A DNA stretch of 64,000 nt from Rutidosis leptorrhynchoides (lineage: Eukaryota > Streptophyta > Magnoliopsida > Asterales > Asteraceae). How positions within the stretch are numbered: the first letter of the stretch is position 1; each line of letters starts with the position of its first letter. The DNA lies in the NCBI RefSeq assembly GCF_046630445.1, contig NC_092335.1:633506001-633570000 (forward strand). The letters are read 5' to 3'. Below the pieces are notes generated by a model that did no database searches, had not been told where the DNA came from, and saw only the letters and a program-made list of their open reading frames with translations. Position numbers and translations under genes: made by a program. Of the stretch, positions 10,160 to 21,082 are shown in pieces.

Positions 10160-11907
10160 TGATAATGCTACAAACGAACATATATTTCATAGCATTATCC
10201 CTCCAGAAAGACAAGCTTTTAGTTGCAATTGTTCTATTTACAAGTGATATTCATTTAAATAATAAAAGGTGAAGACAAAAGGCATAATTGACGATTTGAA
10301 GACGCAAATGACCAAAAAGCTCAAATGTACAAGATACAATCCAAGTGGTTCAATTTATTGATGATTAACGTCTAAAAATGACAAAAGTACAAGTCGCGAA
10401 ACGCAAAGTACAAGATATCTCAGTGTACAAAAAGACGTTTGAAAATCCGGAAACGACACATGAACCAACTATCAACATACGACTCAACGGAGCTGAAAGT
10501 ACAAGTCAACTATGCACGAGAATATAATATAATATTTAAATAATTACTTAAATATTATATTATATATATTATGTCGACAAACTAGGATCCAAATTAACAA
10601 CCAGCTGGAAATGGGACCTCCGCGATCGCGGAGCCCCAAGGCACAAAACCATCGTGATCGCGGAGCAGCCAGGATTCAGAAATGCCTATAAAAGCAGCCG
10701 AGTTCTGCTTAATCCAAACACACCAGATTGATTAAATTCAATCTTCTTCTTTCTCTATCTCTAATTTATATTCATGTTATAATTTTAATTTAAGTTAATT
10801 TCAATAATAAGGTTATTGTTACAAATGTTTTAAGGTTTTGTAAGTCAAAACTCTGTCCGTGTAACACTACGCGATTAATACTCATTGTAAGTTATGTTCA
10901 ACCTTTTTACTTTAATGTATCGTAACTAAGTTATTATTATGCTTATTTGAGCCGAAGTAATCGTGATGTTAGACTAAATATTAAAGACCGGGTTATTGAA
11001 CTTTGGACCATAATTAATGTTTGGACAAAGACCGACACTTGTGGACATTGGACTATGGACTATTAATAGATGGGGGGTATTGTCTAATCGAGTAACAACT
11101 CATTGGAGTCTGTCGAACCTATCTTCAAATTAGTTAGCCTAATAATTAATTAAGTGGGTAAATTAAGTATTCAAACGGAGTCTATTATAATCATTTAATT
11201 AATTATTCGGGTTGGGCAATTGAGTATTCAAACTGATCAAGTGGGTAAATTAATGTTCATATCTAATTAAAACAGGGGTGGATTACATACAGTGATAACT
11301 GGTGTAATTATTGACAGAAGTGATAACTGCGTCACAGTTTAAATCCTTAATTAGTTGGACTATTTGACTTCGGGTATAAGGGTAATTTGACGAGGACACT
11401 CGCACTTTATATTTATGACGGATGGACTATTATGGGCAAAAGCCAGATAGCCGTATCAAATAAACCAGGCCAAATAACAATTAACCCGGGGTAATAATAT
11501 ATAATTAAAATGTCAAACATCATGATTACGGAAGTTTAAATAAGCATAATACTTTTATTTCATATTTTATCGCTATTTTTATTTACTCGCAATTTATCTT
11601 TATCGCTAAAACTAAAATTTGACAAACCGGTCGTTAAACGGTAAAAACCCCCCTTTTATAATAATAATAATTACATATATATATTTTATAGTTTTATAAA
11701 ATATAGGATGCTTTAAAATAGGTATCCCTATGGAACGAACCGGACTTACTAAAAACTACACTACTCTACGATTAGGTACACTGCCTATAAGTGTGTAGCA
11801 AGGTTTAGGTATATCCATTCTATAAATAATTAAATTAACTTGTGTATATTGTAGCGTAATTAATAGCATTTCTATATATATTTTTCTACCCCTCTAAACA
11901 CACATCA
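10160..11907 (+). repeat. 5' LTR of A
   Basis: TG...CA termini; nearly identical to the 3' LTR at 24361-26116, except for a replaced patch at about 11150-11175. Contains the shared promoter cassette from about 10287. Confidence 0.92.
10618..10694 (+). promoter_or_regulatory. LTR core promoter with paired palindromes (A, 5' LTR)
   Basis: CTCCGCGATCGCGGAG at 10618-10633 and a half-degenerate partner at about 10650-10665 (CGTGATCGCGGAG), GATC centres 32 bp apart. TATAAAAG follows at 10687-10694. The transcript should start shortly after. Confidence 0.7.
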
Positions 11908-11915
11908 AGTATTTT

Positions 11916-11933
11916 TGGCGCCGCTGCTGGGGA
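11916..11933 (+). other. Primer-binding site of A (tRNA-Asp type)
   Basis: TGGCGCCGCTGCTGGGGA, eight bases after the LTR. It differs at two positions from the complement of the plant tRNA-Asp 3' end; G's PBS differs at one. This PBS type is usual in the Athila lineage. Confidence 0.8.
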
Positions 11934-12985
11934 ACAACTAACCGAAAGCGGAACGCTATAATATTTTTGTAAAAATATAATTATATATAAGTTTATTATA
12001 TTTTATATAAATATTTTATAAATTAAAAATCAAAAATAAAATAAAATCCTGGAAAATTGAACTCCGCGATCGCGGAGCTTCGAGGAGAGATACCTTCGCG
12101 AACGCGGAGCCGCCTCTGACTGGTACGCATTTATTACAAATTAGGGTTTTTAATTTTTAATATATATTTATTATTATTAATTAATTTAATTAGGTTTATT
12201 TATTTTATTATTTAGTTTTAATTTTAGTTTAATTTTGTAATATTTAAATTTTAATTAGTTTTAATTATATAAAAATTAATACTTTTATAAAATAATAATA
12301 TAAAAATAATATTTTTATAAAAATTGTATTTTTAGCATTTTAGTTATAATTTGTATTTTTATCGTTTAATTCGTAATTTTTTAATAATTATCGTTCGTAA
12401 TTAGTTTTAAGTTAGTATTTGCCGTAGTAATTTTATATTTCTAGACTTATAAGTTTTGCCGTAAAATCCCTTAAGTGCTTTTTCCTTAGAATTAAGATTT
12501 AGGCGCTTTAGAATTTTGCGACGCCACTTTAAGTTTATAGATTTTAGTGCTTTTTAAGTAATTGTCGTTTTTCGTATAGATTTGCATTTTTAAGTTTTAA
12601 TACCTTTAGGCGTAAACTTTTTAGATTTAGTTTTTAGACTTTTAAGTTTCGACGTTTTTCTTTATTATTTTTTTTTTCGACGTTTTTCGACGCGCTTTTT
12701 CTTTTTCCTTTTTCACGCTCTAGTTTTTAGGACATAGAATTTTGTTTATTTTCTTTAAATTTCGACGAAAAATTATTGTAAGCAATTAAATTGATAGACA
12801 TCTAAATTTTCTGATTCGTAGTAATAGTTGGATTTGTTAGTGGCGAGTTGTGGACTTCCGATTTAAAGGGTCCTGGCTACCTGCTGCATCTTTTGGCTAT
12901 TCGAAACGTGGGCAAAATCAGAAAAGTCTATTAATTTGATAACTTATATAATTTTTAATTCTATAACTAATAAGATATTCAGTGA
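11934..12985 (+). other. 5' leader of A, with a second palindrome pair
   Basis: Non-coding, T-rich. About 130 nt after the PBS is CTCCGCGATCGCGGAG (12062-12077), with a partner around 12101 (TTCGCGAACGCGGAG); centres are 32 bp apart. The last 150 bp before gag match, inverted, the leader of G at about 32200-32350. Confidence 0.6.
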
Positions 12986-15655
12986 ATGCACCGAGCGAAA
13001 CGTTCACCACCTTTCGTACGTTCACCACCTGTAACTCGATCAAGGCATCTAGCAAATATTGCTGCCATTGAATTTTTAGAATCATCATCTAGTCGAACAA
13101 GTACTTCAATTCAAATTTCTGATAATCCATTTTTTGAACCCAACTTCACAATTGAGAACCCGGAGGATATTCAGGGACAATTCCAAGATCCTGAACCATT
13201 AAACATTCCTCCTGAACCACAATTTATTCAAACGGAGTTTGTCGAAGAAGGAACTGTTAAATCAGAATCTTCTAGTGATTCGGATTCAACAAATTCAAAT
13301 ATGGAAGATCTAGAACCTCAAACTATGGAAGATCGAATGAGAGCCATACGTATGGGCCAAGGTCATGCCATTACTCAACCAGAAGTTACTGCACCAAATT
13401 TTGAAATCAAAGGACAAATCATACACATGGTTACTAATCAATGCCAATTCGGTGGTACAGAAAAAGAAGATCCAAACGAACATCTTCGAACCTTTAATAG
13501 AATTTGTACTTTATTTAAAATCCGAGAAATTGAAGATGAAACGATCTATCTTATGTTGTTCCCTTGGACTTTAATTGGGGAAGCTAAAGATTGGTTAGAA
13601 TCATTACCAGAAGGAGCGATTGATACATGGGATGTCTTAGTGGAGAAATTTCTTCAAAGATTCTTTCCGGCATCTAAAGCCGTGAAACTTCAAGGAGAAA
13701 TTGCCACGTTCGCACAAAAGCCAAATGAAACATTATTTGAGGCATGGACAAGATTTGGAAAGATGTTGAGAGGATGTCCTCAACACGGTTTAGACACTTT
13801 TCAAATAGTTCAAATATTTTATAAAGGCGTTAATATCGCTACAAGAAAAGATATTGACACAGCTGCCGGTGGTTCCATTATGAAGAAAACCGCAACCGAA
13901 GCTCACAAGATTATCGATAAAACAGCCTCCCACTCTCATGAGTGGCACCAAGAGAAAGATATCTTACATTCATCTAAAGCGGCTAGAGCCGATTCTAGCC
14001 ATGACTTTGATTCCGTTTCCGCAAAAATAGATGCTTTTGAAAGACGAATGGAAAAGATGACTAAAGATATTCACGCAATACAAATCAGTTGTGAGCAATG
14101 CGGTGGACCACACTTAATGAAAGACTGTAATATTGAGCAAACGATGGAACAACGTGAGAATGTTTCCTACATAAACCAAAGGCAGGGAAATAATTATCAA
14201 AATAATTATCAACAGCCAAGGCAAAACCTAAACCGAAGACAAAACATTCTTTACAATCCAAATGGACCCAACAATAACAATAATAATCAAAATAACACTT
14301 TCAATCAACAAAGGCCAGGCTTATATAAACAACCACAACAAACTAAAGAGAAAAAGTCAAATCTGGAAGAAATGGTATTAAAGTTAGTTGAATCTCAAAA
14401 ACAATTTATTACATCTCAAACTCAAACAAATGAAAAGTTTGATCAATCATTTAGAACTCAACAAACTTCCATTTTAAATCTAGAAAAACAAGTAGGTACT
14501 CTAGCAGGCCTGATGAGTGAAAGGAAACAAGGAAAGTTACCAAGTAATACTGAAATAAATCCTCGTAATGAAAATGTTAACATGGTTTCAACGAATTCTG
14601 AAAAACTAGAAATAAAAGAGGAAAAGATTTCAGACAATGAAGAAATAACACCACCACCAGGTTTTGAAAAACCAATATATGCACCATACAAATCACCTAT
14701 TCCATTTCCAATAAAAGTTGAATATGAGCAAGAAATAGGTAATAAAGTTTGTGTTGGTGATACCACGAAAAGGAAAAGGAAGAGTAAGCAAGAACAAGAA
14801 ACTAAAGCCGTAAAAATAGAACCATTAAATACTATTCCACCAGAATTTCCACCTAAGTCGGGTGATCCGGGTGAATTTATTGTTCCTTGTTTACTTAGTG
14901 ATTGTGTCATGTATAATGCACTAGCAGATCTAGGTGCAAGTGTGAGTATTATGCCTCTTTCATTATATAAGAAGTTAGATGTAGGAGGGTTAAGTCCAAC
15001 AGAGATGAGTGTTCGATTCTTTGACCAACCCATTAGACACCCAGTTGGAATTGCTGACAACCTACCCATTCAAGTAGGTAATTTAACCTTTCTAGTCGAA
15101 TTTGTTATCATAGACATAGAAGAAGACTCAAACTTTCCTCTACTTTTAGGTCGACCATTCTTAGCGTCCACCAAGACGTTAATTGATGTAAGAGAAGGTA
15201 GAATGACACTTAATGATGGTGAAAAATCTATCACCTTTGTGAGTCAAAAATCTAGATCTCCACCAACCAAAACCGTTGAACCAATAACTCCAACGGTAGT
15301 ACTTAACAATGTTAAAACGCCTAAGTGTGGGAAAGATGAAGTAACACCCAATGATGACCAGAAAACACAGAACCCCATTAATGATACGAAATTAGATGAC
15401 CTCGTTATTAACAGTTCAATGAAAAAGCTTTATAAACGAGTTCACAATGCTAGGATTAAGGGAAACTTTAAGTTATGTAACCGATTAGTATCTAATCTGT
15501 CATCAAAAGAAAAAGAGAAATTAGTTGATTTTGTGAAAATTACAAAAGAAACCGACCAATGGCTTAAAACAAAAATCACAGATATGCAAGTTGATGATGG
15601 TCTGATGGAAATTGACGATGACATTAATCACAATTTCAACACCACAACTAACTAA
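12986..15655 (+). CDS. Athila Gag-protease polyprotein (889 aa)
   Basis: Structural polyprotein of the retrotransposon particle with its aspartic protease. Residues about 160-280 form the plant retrotransposon Gag domain (for example FPWTLIGEAKDWLESLP). An Athila-type knuckle CEQCGGPHLMKDC starts at residue 369 (spacing C-x2-C-x3-H-x4-C), followed by an Asn/Gln-rich linker. The protease has DLGAS at about residues 648-652 and the flap-distal LLGRPFL near 719; Leu in DLGAS is normal in this lineage. The frame is fully open from ATG to TAA. In complete relatives pol follows; here it stops with a short acidic C-terminus. The stop codon overlaps a PPT-like motif (TAAGTGTGGGG). Confidence 0.9.
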   Translation: MHRAKRSPPFVRSPPVTRSRHLANIAAIEFLESSSSRTSTSIQISDNPFFEPNFTIENPEDIQGQFQDPEPLNIPPEPQFIQTEFVEEGTVKSESSSDSDSTNSNMEDLEPQTMEDRMRAIRMGQGHAITQPEVTAPNFEIKGQIIHMVTNQCQFGGTEKEDPNEHLRTFNRICTLFKIREIEDETIYLMLFPWTLIGEAKDWLESLPEGAIDTWDVLVEKFLQRFFPASKAVKLQGEIATFAQKPNETLFEAWTRFGKMLRGCPQHGLDTFQIVQIFYKGVNIATRKDIDTAAGGSIMKKTATEAHKIIDKTASHSHEWHQEKDILHSSKAARADSSHDFDSVSAKIDAFERRMEKMTKDIHAIQISCEQCGGPHLMKDCNIEQTMEQRENVSYINQRQGNNYQNNYQQPRQNLNRRQNILYNPNGPNNNNNNQNNTFNQQRPGLYKQPQQTKEKKSNLEEMVLKLVESQKQFITSQTQTNEKFDQSFRTQQTSILNLEKQVGTLAGLMSERKQGKLPSNTEINPRNENVNMVSTNSEKLEIKEEKISDNEEITPPPGFEKPIYAPYKSPIPFPIKVEYEQEIGNKVCVGDTTKRKRKSKQEQETKAVKIEPLNTIPPEFPPKSGDPGEFIVPCLLSDCVMYNALADLGASVSIMPLSLYKKLDVGGLSPTEMSVRFFDQPIRHPVGIADNLPIQVGNLTFLVEFVIIDIEEDSNFPLLLGRPFLASTKTLIDVREGRMTLNDGEKSITFVSQKSRSPPTKTVEPITPTVVLNNVKTPKCGKDEVTPNDDQKTQNPINDTKLDDLVINSSMKKLYKRVHNARIKGNFKLCNRLVSNLSSKEKEKLVDFVKITKETDQWLKTKITDMQVDDGLMEIDDDINHNFNTTTN

Positions 15656-17544
15656 GTGTGGGGAGATTCAAAAGTTTTAAAGATAATTTCATGCTATCTA
15701 GAAGTTTGATATTCTGTTTTCGTGTAGTTCTGAGAATGGAATCCGATTGGTCTTTTCTACTAGCAGACCCTAAAGAACTAGTCCTCTCCCCCCATTCTGA
15801 ATTTTTTGTTTTTAGGTTTTACAAGATGAAGCATGCATTTGATATCAGCCATGGTTTAATAAGCTTCAAAGGTAAGTTTTTATGCTTTTAACCTTTTGTT
15901 TTTAAACGCTAAATTGTCGCTATAAAGTATTAAATTGATATTCATTAAAAATAGGTATAATAAACCGAAATTACTAATATCAAGACAAAAATTTAATCCA
16001 TCACTGCAAAATTTACCGTTTATTCATAAGGTATAAATATCTTTAATCACTCAATTCAAAATATTTCAAAAATTCGCCAGGAGTAAAACTAGGGAATATA
16101 GCCGAAATTACTTTAAGGGACGTATATTTTTGTTAATATTTGATTTATTAAAGTGGGATAAAAGACCAAAAAGATTTTTATTTTTATTTTTCCTTCTTTT
16201 TATAATTAATATATAACTATTTTATTTTAATATAGTATTTTAAAATGTATAAAGTTAATATTAAAAATATTTATATTTTATTAATATGCATTTTAAATTT
16301 AAGTTTTGTGTGATTTTAAAAACAAAATTTACTTTATTTTATTAAGTTAAAAATATGATTTCTAAAATTCGTCGTAAGTTAAACACTAGGTCTTGAACCG
16401 AAATTGCTTTACCCGAGGGAGGGGCGACAAATTTTGTTATCATTATTTTTAATATTATTGATATAAAGTATGCCAAAAACATTATAAACCAAAAATCTTT
16501 GTTTTTAAAACAATCGCTTTCAAACGAAATTTTTAAAATTTTGTTGAGGGACGTACTAGGTGAACGTACCGAAACGACCTCACTCTAAATACCAAGGAAA
16601 AACAAAATTTTAAAATTATTTATTTATTTGTTTTAATTAAGTAAAGGTTTATAAAAAAAAATACAGAAAAATACTGCTCCGCGATCGCGGAGCAGTGAGG
16701 GTTAATCGCTCTGCGATCGCGGAGAGACCTAATTACAGAAAGGATAAACTGGTCGACAGACCAGTCCCCTTCCCCCATCCCCCTTATTTTTCTGCGAAAA
16801 AACCCGAAAAAACACACACTAAAACGCGATTTTACACCGTTTTTCACCAAATTTCTCACTAAAAACACGATGAGGAGATATCTACCAAGGAGTTTTTCAA
16901 GGAAAAAGGTAAATTTCTACACACTACACTCTTTAATTCGGACTTATAGTGTTCTTGAGCATATTTTTACCTAATTTGATTTTGATAATTTATAGCTTGT
17001 TTATAGTTAAATTGTTAGTATATTATGCTTGTATAACCTAGATTGATGCTATTTGTCATGATTTGGAGCCTTAAACTTCAAAATTTTTAGAAATCTAGGG
17101 TTAGTGTTCTTGAGCAATTTGGGGCTTTTTGATATAAAGGGGTTATGGCCGATTTTTGTTGTGAATTCATGCTAAATTAAGTAGTGTAACATGTTTAGGT
17201 TGCTAAATGATCCAAACTTTGATCCTAAACATGATTTTTGAGCAAGATTGTTGACTTTTTAAGTCAAAAATGCATGAATTTGATATGAATGCCATTTGGA
17301 ACTCGTTTAATTGTTATAATGATTACTTTTGACATGTTTTAGAAGATAAATGCTTATAAACATTATATACATTTTCATATATGCTTATTTGAAAAAGTGT
17401 AGAATTGTTAAAAATATGAAAATGTGTATAAGTTTGATATTGTTGAAACATGTCATTATGATTATTTTGATTTATGATTTTGCTAACACTAATGCATATT
17501 TGGATGCACAAAAATTGTGTTTAATGTGTTTTTCAAACTGAAAG
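15656..17544 (+). other. Non-coding region between protease and ATHILA ORF
   Basis: This is where pol would be expected. It holds a PPT-like motif at 15653-15665 and a palindrome pair at 16677-16692 (CTCCGCGATCGCGGAG) and 16709-16724 (CTCTGCGATCGCGGAG), centres 32 bp apart, about 150 bp before a short ATG frame (16870). That frame ends at a good splice donor (AAG|GTAAAT, 16909). An acceptor-like CTGAAAG ends at 17544. An intron from 16909 to 17544 is plausible, but the simple joining does not keep frame, so it is unproven. Confidence 0.45.
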
Positions 17545-17632
17545 GGGTGAATCATCATCCGCAGCCCAAGCTTCTAATGCTCCTCCGGACAATGAAGACG
17601 AACAACAGATCAACAACCAGTACAGGCAATAT
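17545..17632 (+). pseudogene. 5' part of ATHILA ORF, cut by solo LTR
   Basis: Open in the frame that reads GESSSAAQASNAPPDNEDEQ. After removal of the solo LTR and one aatat copy it continues in frame into 21083-22339, which shows that the ORF was intact before the insertion. The true start is not resolved; upstream in this frame a stop lies at 17522. Confidence 0.7.
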
Positions 17633-20600
17633 TGTAACGACCCAGATTTTTCCGCTAATATATAGAAGATTAATATTTACATAATTAATGTTTCCAACAT
17701 GTTAAGCAATCAAACTCATTAAGACTTGGTTATTTGGAATGAATTTTATACAAACGTTTGGACACCCAGTCTGTCTGACGATTCACGAACGTCATATATC
17801 GTAATAATTAATTAAAGGAATATATATTTGGATATATATATTTATGATTTGATTAAATGATATTTAAGTATCTCATTAAGTATAATAACAATGAGTTATA
17901 TATATAAGATGAGACTACTAACTTAAAGACTTCGAAACAATATACATATATGTAACGATTATCGTTGTAATAGTATTTCACGCATATATATATGATATTA
18001 GATATGATAATACACCATGTTAACATGTTAACATAACAATTTAACATCTCATTTAAGTGTAATAACAATGGGTCAATTATATTTAACAAGATCGTTAACT
18101 TAAAGGTCTCAAAACAGCACTTACATGTAACGACTAACGATGACTTAACGACTCCGTTAAAATGTATATACATGTAGTGTTTTAAGATGTATTAGTACAC
18201 TTTTGAAAGACTTCAAGACATATATCAAAGTACTTCTACTTGACAAAAATGCTTACAATTACATCCTCGTTCAGTTTCATCAACAATTCTACTCGTATGC
18301 ACCCGTATTCGTACTTGTACAATACACAGCTTCTAGATGTATTTAATATTGGTATATACACCTCAATAATCAGCTCCTTAGTATCCCTAAATGATTAAGA
18401 AACATGTGGGAACCATTATTTGTAATCTAGTATCAATTATTTAGCAAGATTACAAAAGAACTTATTAATCATCCATTTTATCATGAATTATTACATAACA
18501 TTACAAAAAAATCATTAATCATCCTTTAGCCATAAAAGACCACGACTACTAGCATCATTTTTACTCATTTTCATTCAACCTTACTTACAATTCACTATCA
18601 TAATTCACACACACAAGAGCTATAAGCAATCTCCCCATTTCTTACTCTTTAAACTCTTTTAAACACACATATTTCAAGTATTAGCAAGTCTTCATCAAAT
18701 TGATCATAAACTAGCTTCAAGAATACCTTTTTAACTCATCAACTCTACTCCTTTTTATCAAGGTAATAATCATATTCAAACTTTGGTTCAATTCCTATAA
18801 ACATAACTATCTTAAATCAAGTAGCAATCTTACTTGAACTTGTTTTCGTGTCATGATTCTGCTTCAAGAAATTCCAAGCCATCAAGGGTATCTTTGAACT
18901 CAAGATATTCTCCTTAGTTCTCTAGCAACTTTATTCATTTGATTTGAGGTAGTAACCTTATTCATAATCTTATCCGATTCATATTCATATAGCTATCTTA
19001 TTTTGAGTTTATAACTAATAACAACAAGAACATAGTTTAGATTATTTCTAAACTTGTTTGCAAATAAACTTAATCCTTCTAACTTGACTTTTAAAATACT
19101 TCAACACATGTATTATGACATTATTTTAAGCTAACATAAGGATATAAAACTTGTAAACACGAAGAACACCTTAAAAGTGAACATACGATGTCATAGATCA
19201 TCGGGGACTGTTTTGGGTTTAATTTTAAAAACCTATCTTAAACTTTGAATTAAAAGATTTCCTTTGGTGAAAAATCTTATTTTATATGGATATGAAATAT
19301 ATCCAAAATCCATGGTTAAACTCTAAGTGGAAGTATGTTTTTCAAAAGGGTCATCAAGATGTCGTTCTTACGACGGATATGACTATCTTCTCTTATTTGA
19401 CACCTAAGCTATATTTTCGACTATAAACATATACTTTTTCTATTTAGATTAATAAATAACAGTTCGACACAAAACCATGGCAAGTCGAATCGCTCAAAAC
19501 GGATTTGTAACGAAGAAATTATGGGTAAAACAAAATTGGATATTTTTGTTTGTTTTTAGCTACGGTTTTGATTAATAAAAATGGATGCTAACCTTATCCT
19601 AGCTAACTTACCTTGTATCCTACATGTATTTATACATGTCTTGTTCCCGAACTTATGGAAATACAATTTATAATAGTCGTGATTAAGTTCTACGACAATA
19701 TATTATAGTCTTAATAAAGATCGTAAGGCACCATATATATATATATATGACTTGATCACCGTGGATTCGTATACAAAGTTTTGACATATCATTTTGACTT
19801 CTTCTATATATATTATTGGAACGAACTATAAGACACCATTGGCAGTAATCTCGAGTTAGCTGTGGGTCGAAGTGGATTCTAACATAATATATATACTTTG
19901 AGTTGTGATCGAGCCTGAGACATGTATACAATGGGTCGCGGATTGCTTCAGACAATATACATATTATGTGTCTTACTATATTAAGACAATATATTATAGT
20001 GTTAGTGAATTCTAACACAATATACGCATTTATATTTATATATATAGTTATACTATTGGACTACTAACATTGGACTACTAACAATGGACAATTAAAATTA
20101 TCACAAGTATCATAAGTATGGAATATTAATTATATATATATATATATATATATATCTTGACACAATAATATTATTATTAGGTTCGTGAATTTGTCAAAAG
20201 GCCAAGTCTTATCACCATCTATTCGGAAATCATCACAAGTGAGTTATAGTCCCATTTTTTACTATCTAAATTATTTTGGGATGAGAATACATGCAAAAAT
20301 ATAAATGTTTTACAAGATAAGCACAAGTTCATGAAACTACATTCTACGACTGTTTTGTTATACCGGATATCTGTACTTATTATTATTATGCTTGGTAACC
20401 TAAGAATTAGTGAAAAACACTAATTGACGCGAATCCTAAAGGTAGATCTACGGGCACCAACCACCCCCATTTTCGAATAGTGGAAATGCTTTAGTACTTC
20501 GAAGGGTTCTTGTCATACATTTGAATAGTGGAATGTATGATGCCAGATATCTTAAGCGCTCTATGTTAAGGTCGGTTACCAGGCGACTCATCGTATGAAT

Positions 20601-21077
20601 GATTTTTGCAGTTGTAATGATCCTGCGCATTTAATTAAATGAAATCTTGTGGCTTATTAAATGTTATGATTATTATATAAGAAATTAAACCTATGACTCA
20701 CCAACATTTTTGTTGACGTTTTAAGCATGTTTATTCTCAGGTGAATATTAAAAACGCTTCTGCTGTCGTATGCCAACCCAAAGTCAAGATTTGGATTCGG
20801 CATAATTGTTTATATTGTTTAAACTTGCATTCGGAGTATTTGTTGTAATATATTTGATCATATTGTAATGGGTTGTGTAAAAACTTATTTATTTGAGGAG
20901 ATTGTCTTTGATAGACAATCTAAATTATGTCATTAAGACCTTTATTCAATAATAAAGGTTATGGTTGTTTTTAAAAAAGAATGCAAGATTTGAAAAACGT
21001 CTCATATAGAGGTCAAAACCTCGCAAAGAAACCAATTAATATGAAACGTTTATAATTAATATGAACGGGGCATTTCA
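17633..21077 (+). mobile_element. Solo LTR of a Tekay-like element (3.4 kb)
   Basis: Runs TGTAACGACCCAG...GGGCATTTCA and is flanked by aatat (17628-17632 and 21078-21082). It has no PBS, no PPT and no ORF, so it is a solo LTR left by LTR-LTR recombination. The end carries the conserved U5 block (20696-20766) shared with B, C, D and E, which places it in the chromovirus group. It lacks the palindrome pair and the shared cassette. Confidence 0.88.
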
Positions 21078-21082
21078 AATAT

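Noticed and set aside
14458..15069. 203-codon minus-strand ORF inside gag-protease of A
   Set aside because: Shadow of the sense coding frame; no domain and no conservation to support it.
16870..17544. A defined intron joining 16870-16908 to 17545 as the start of the ATHILA ORF
   Set aside because: Donor and acceptor look good, but the simple junction puts a stop in the second codon of the next exon, so it is reported only as a possibility.
20448..20630. Short ORFs in the solo LTR
   Set aside because: No similarity or conservation; expected by chance in 3.4 kb.
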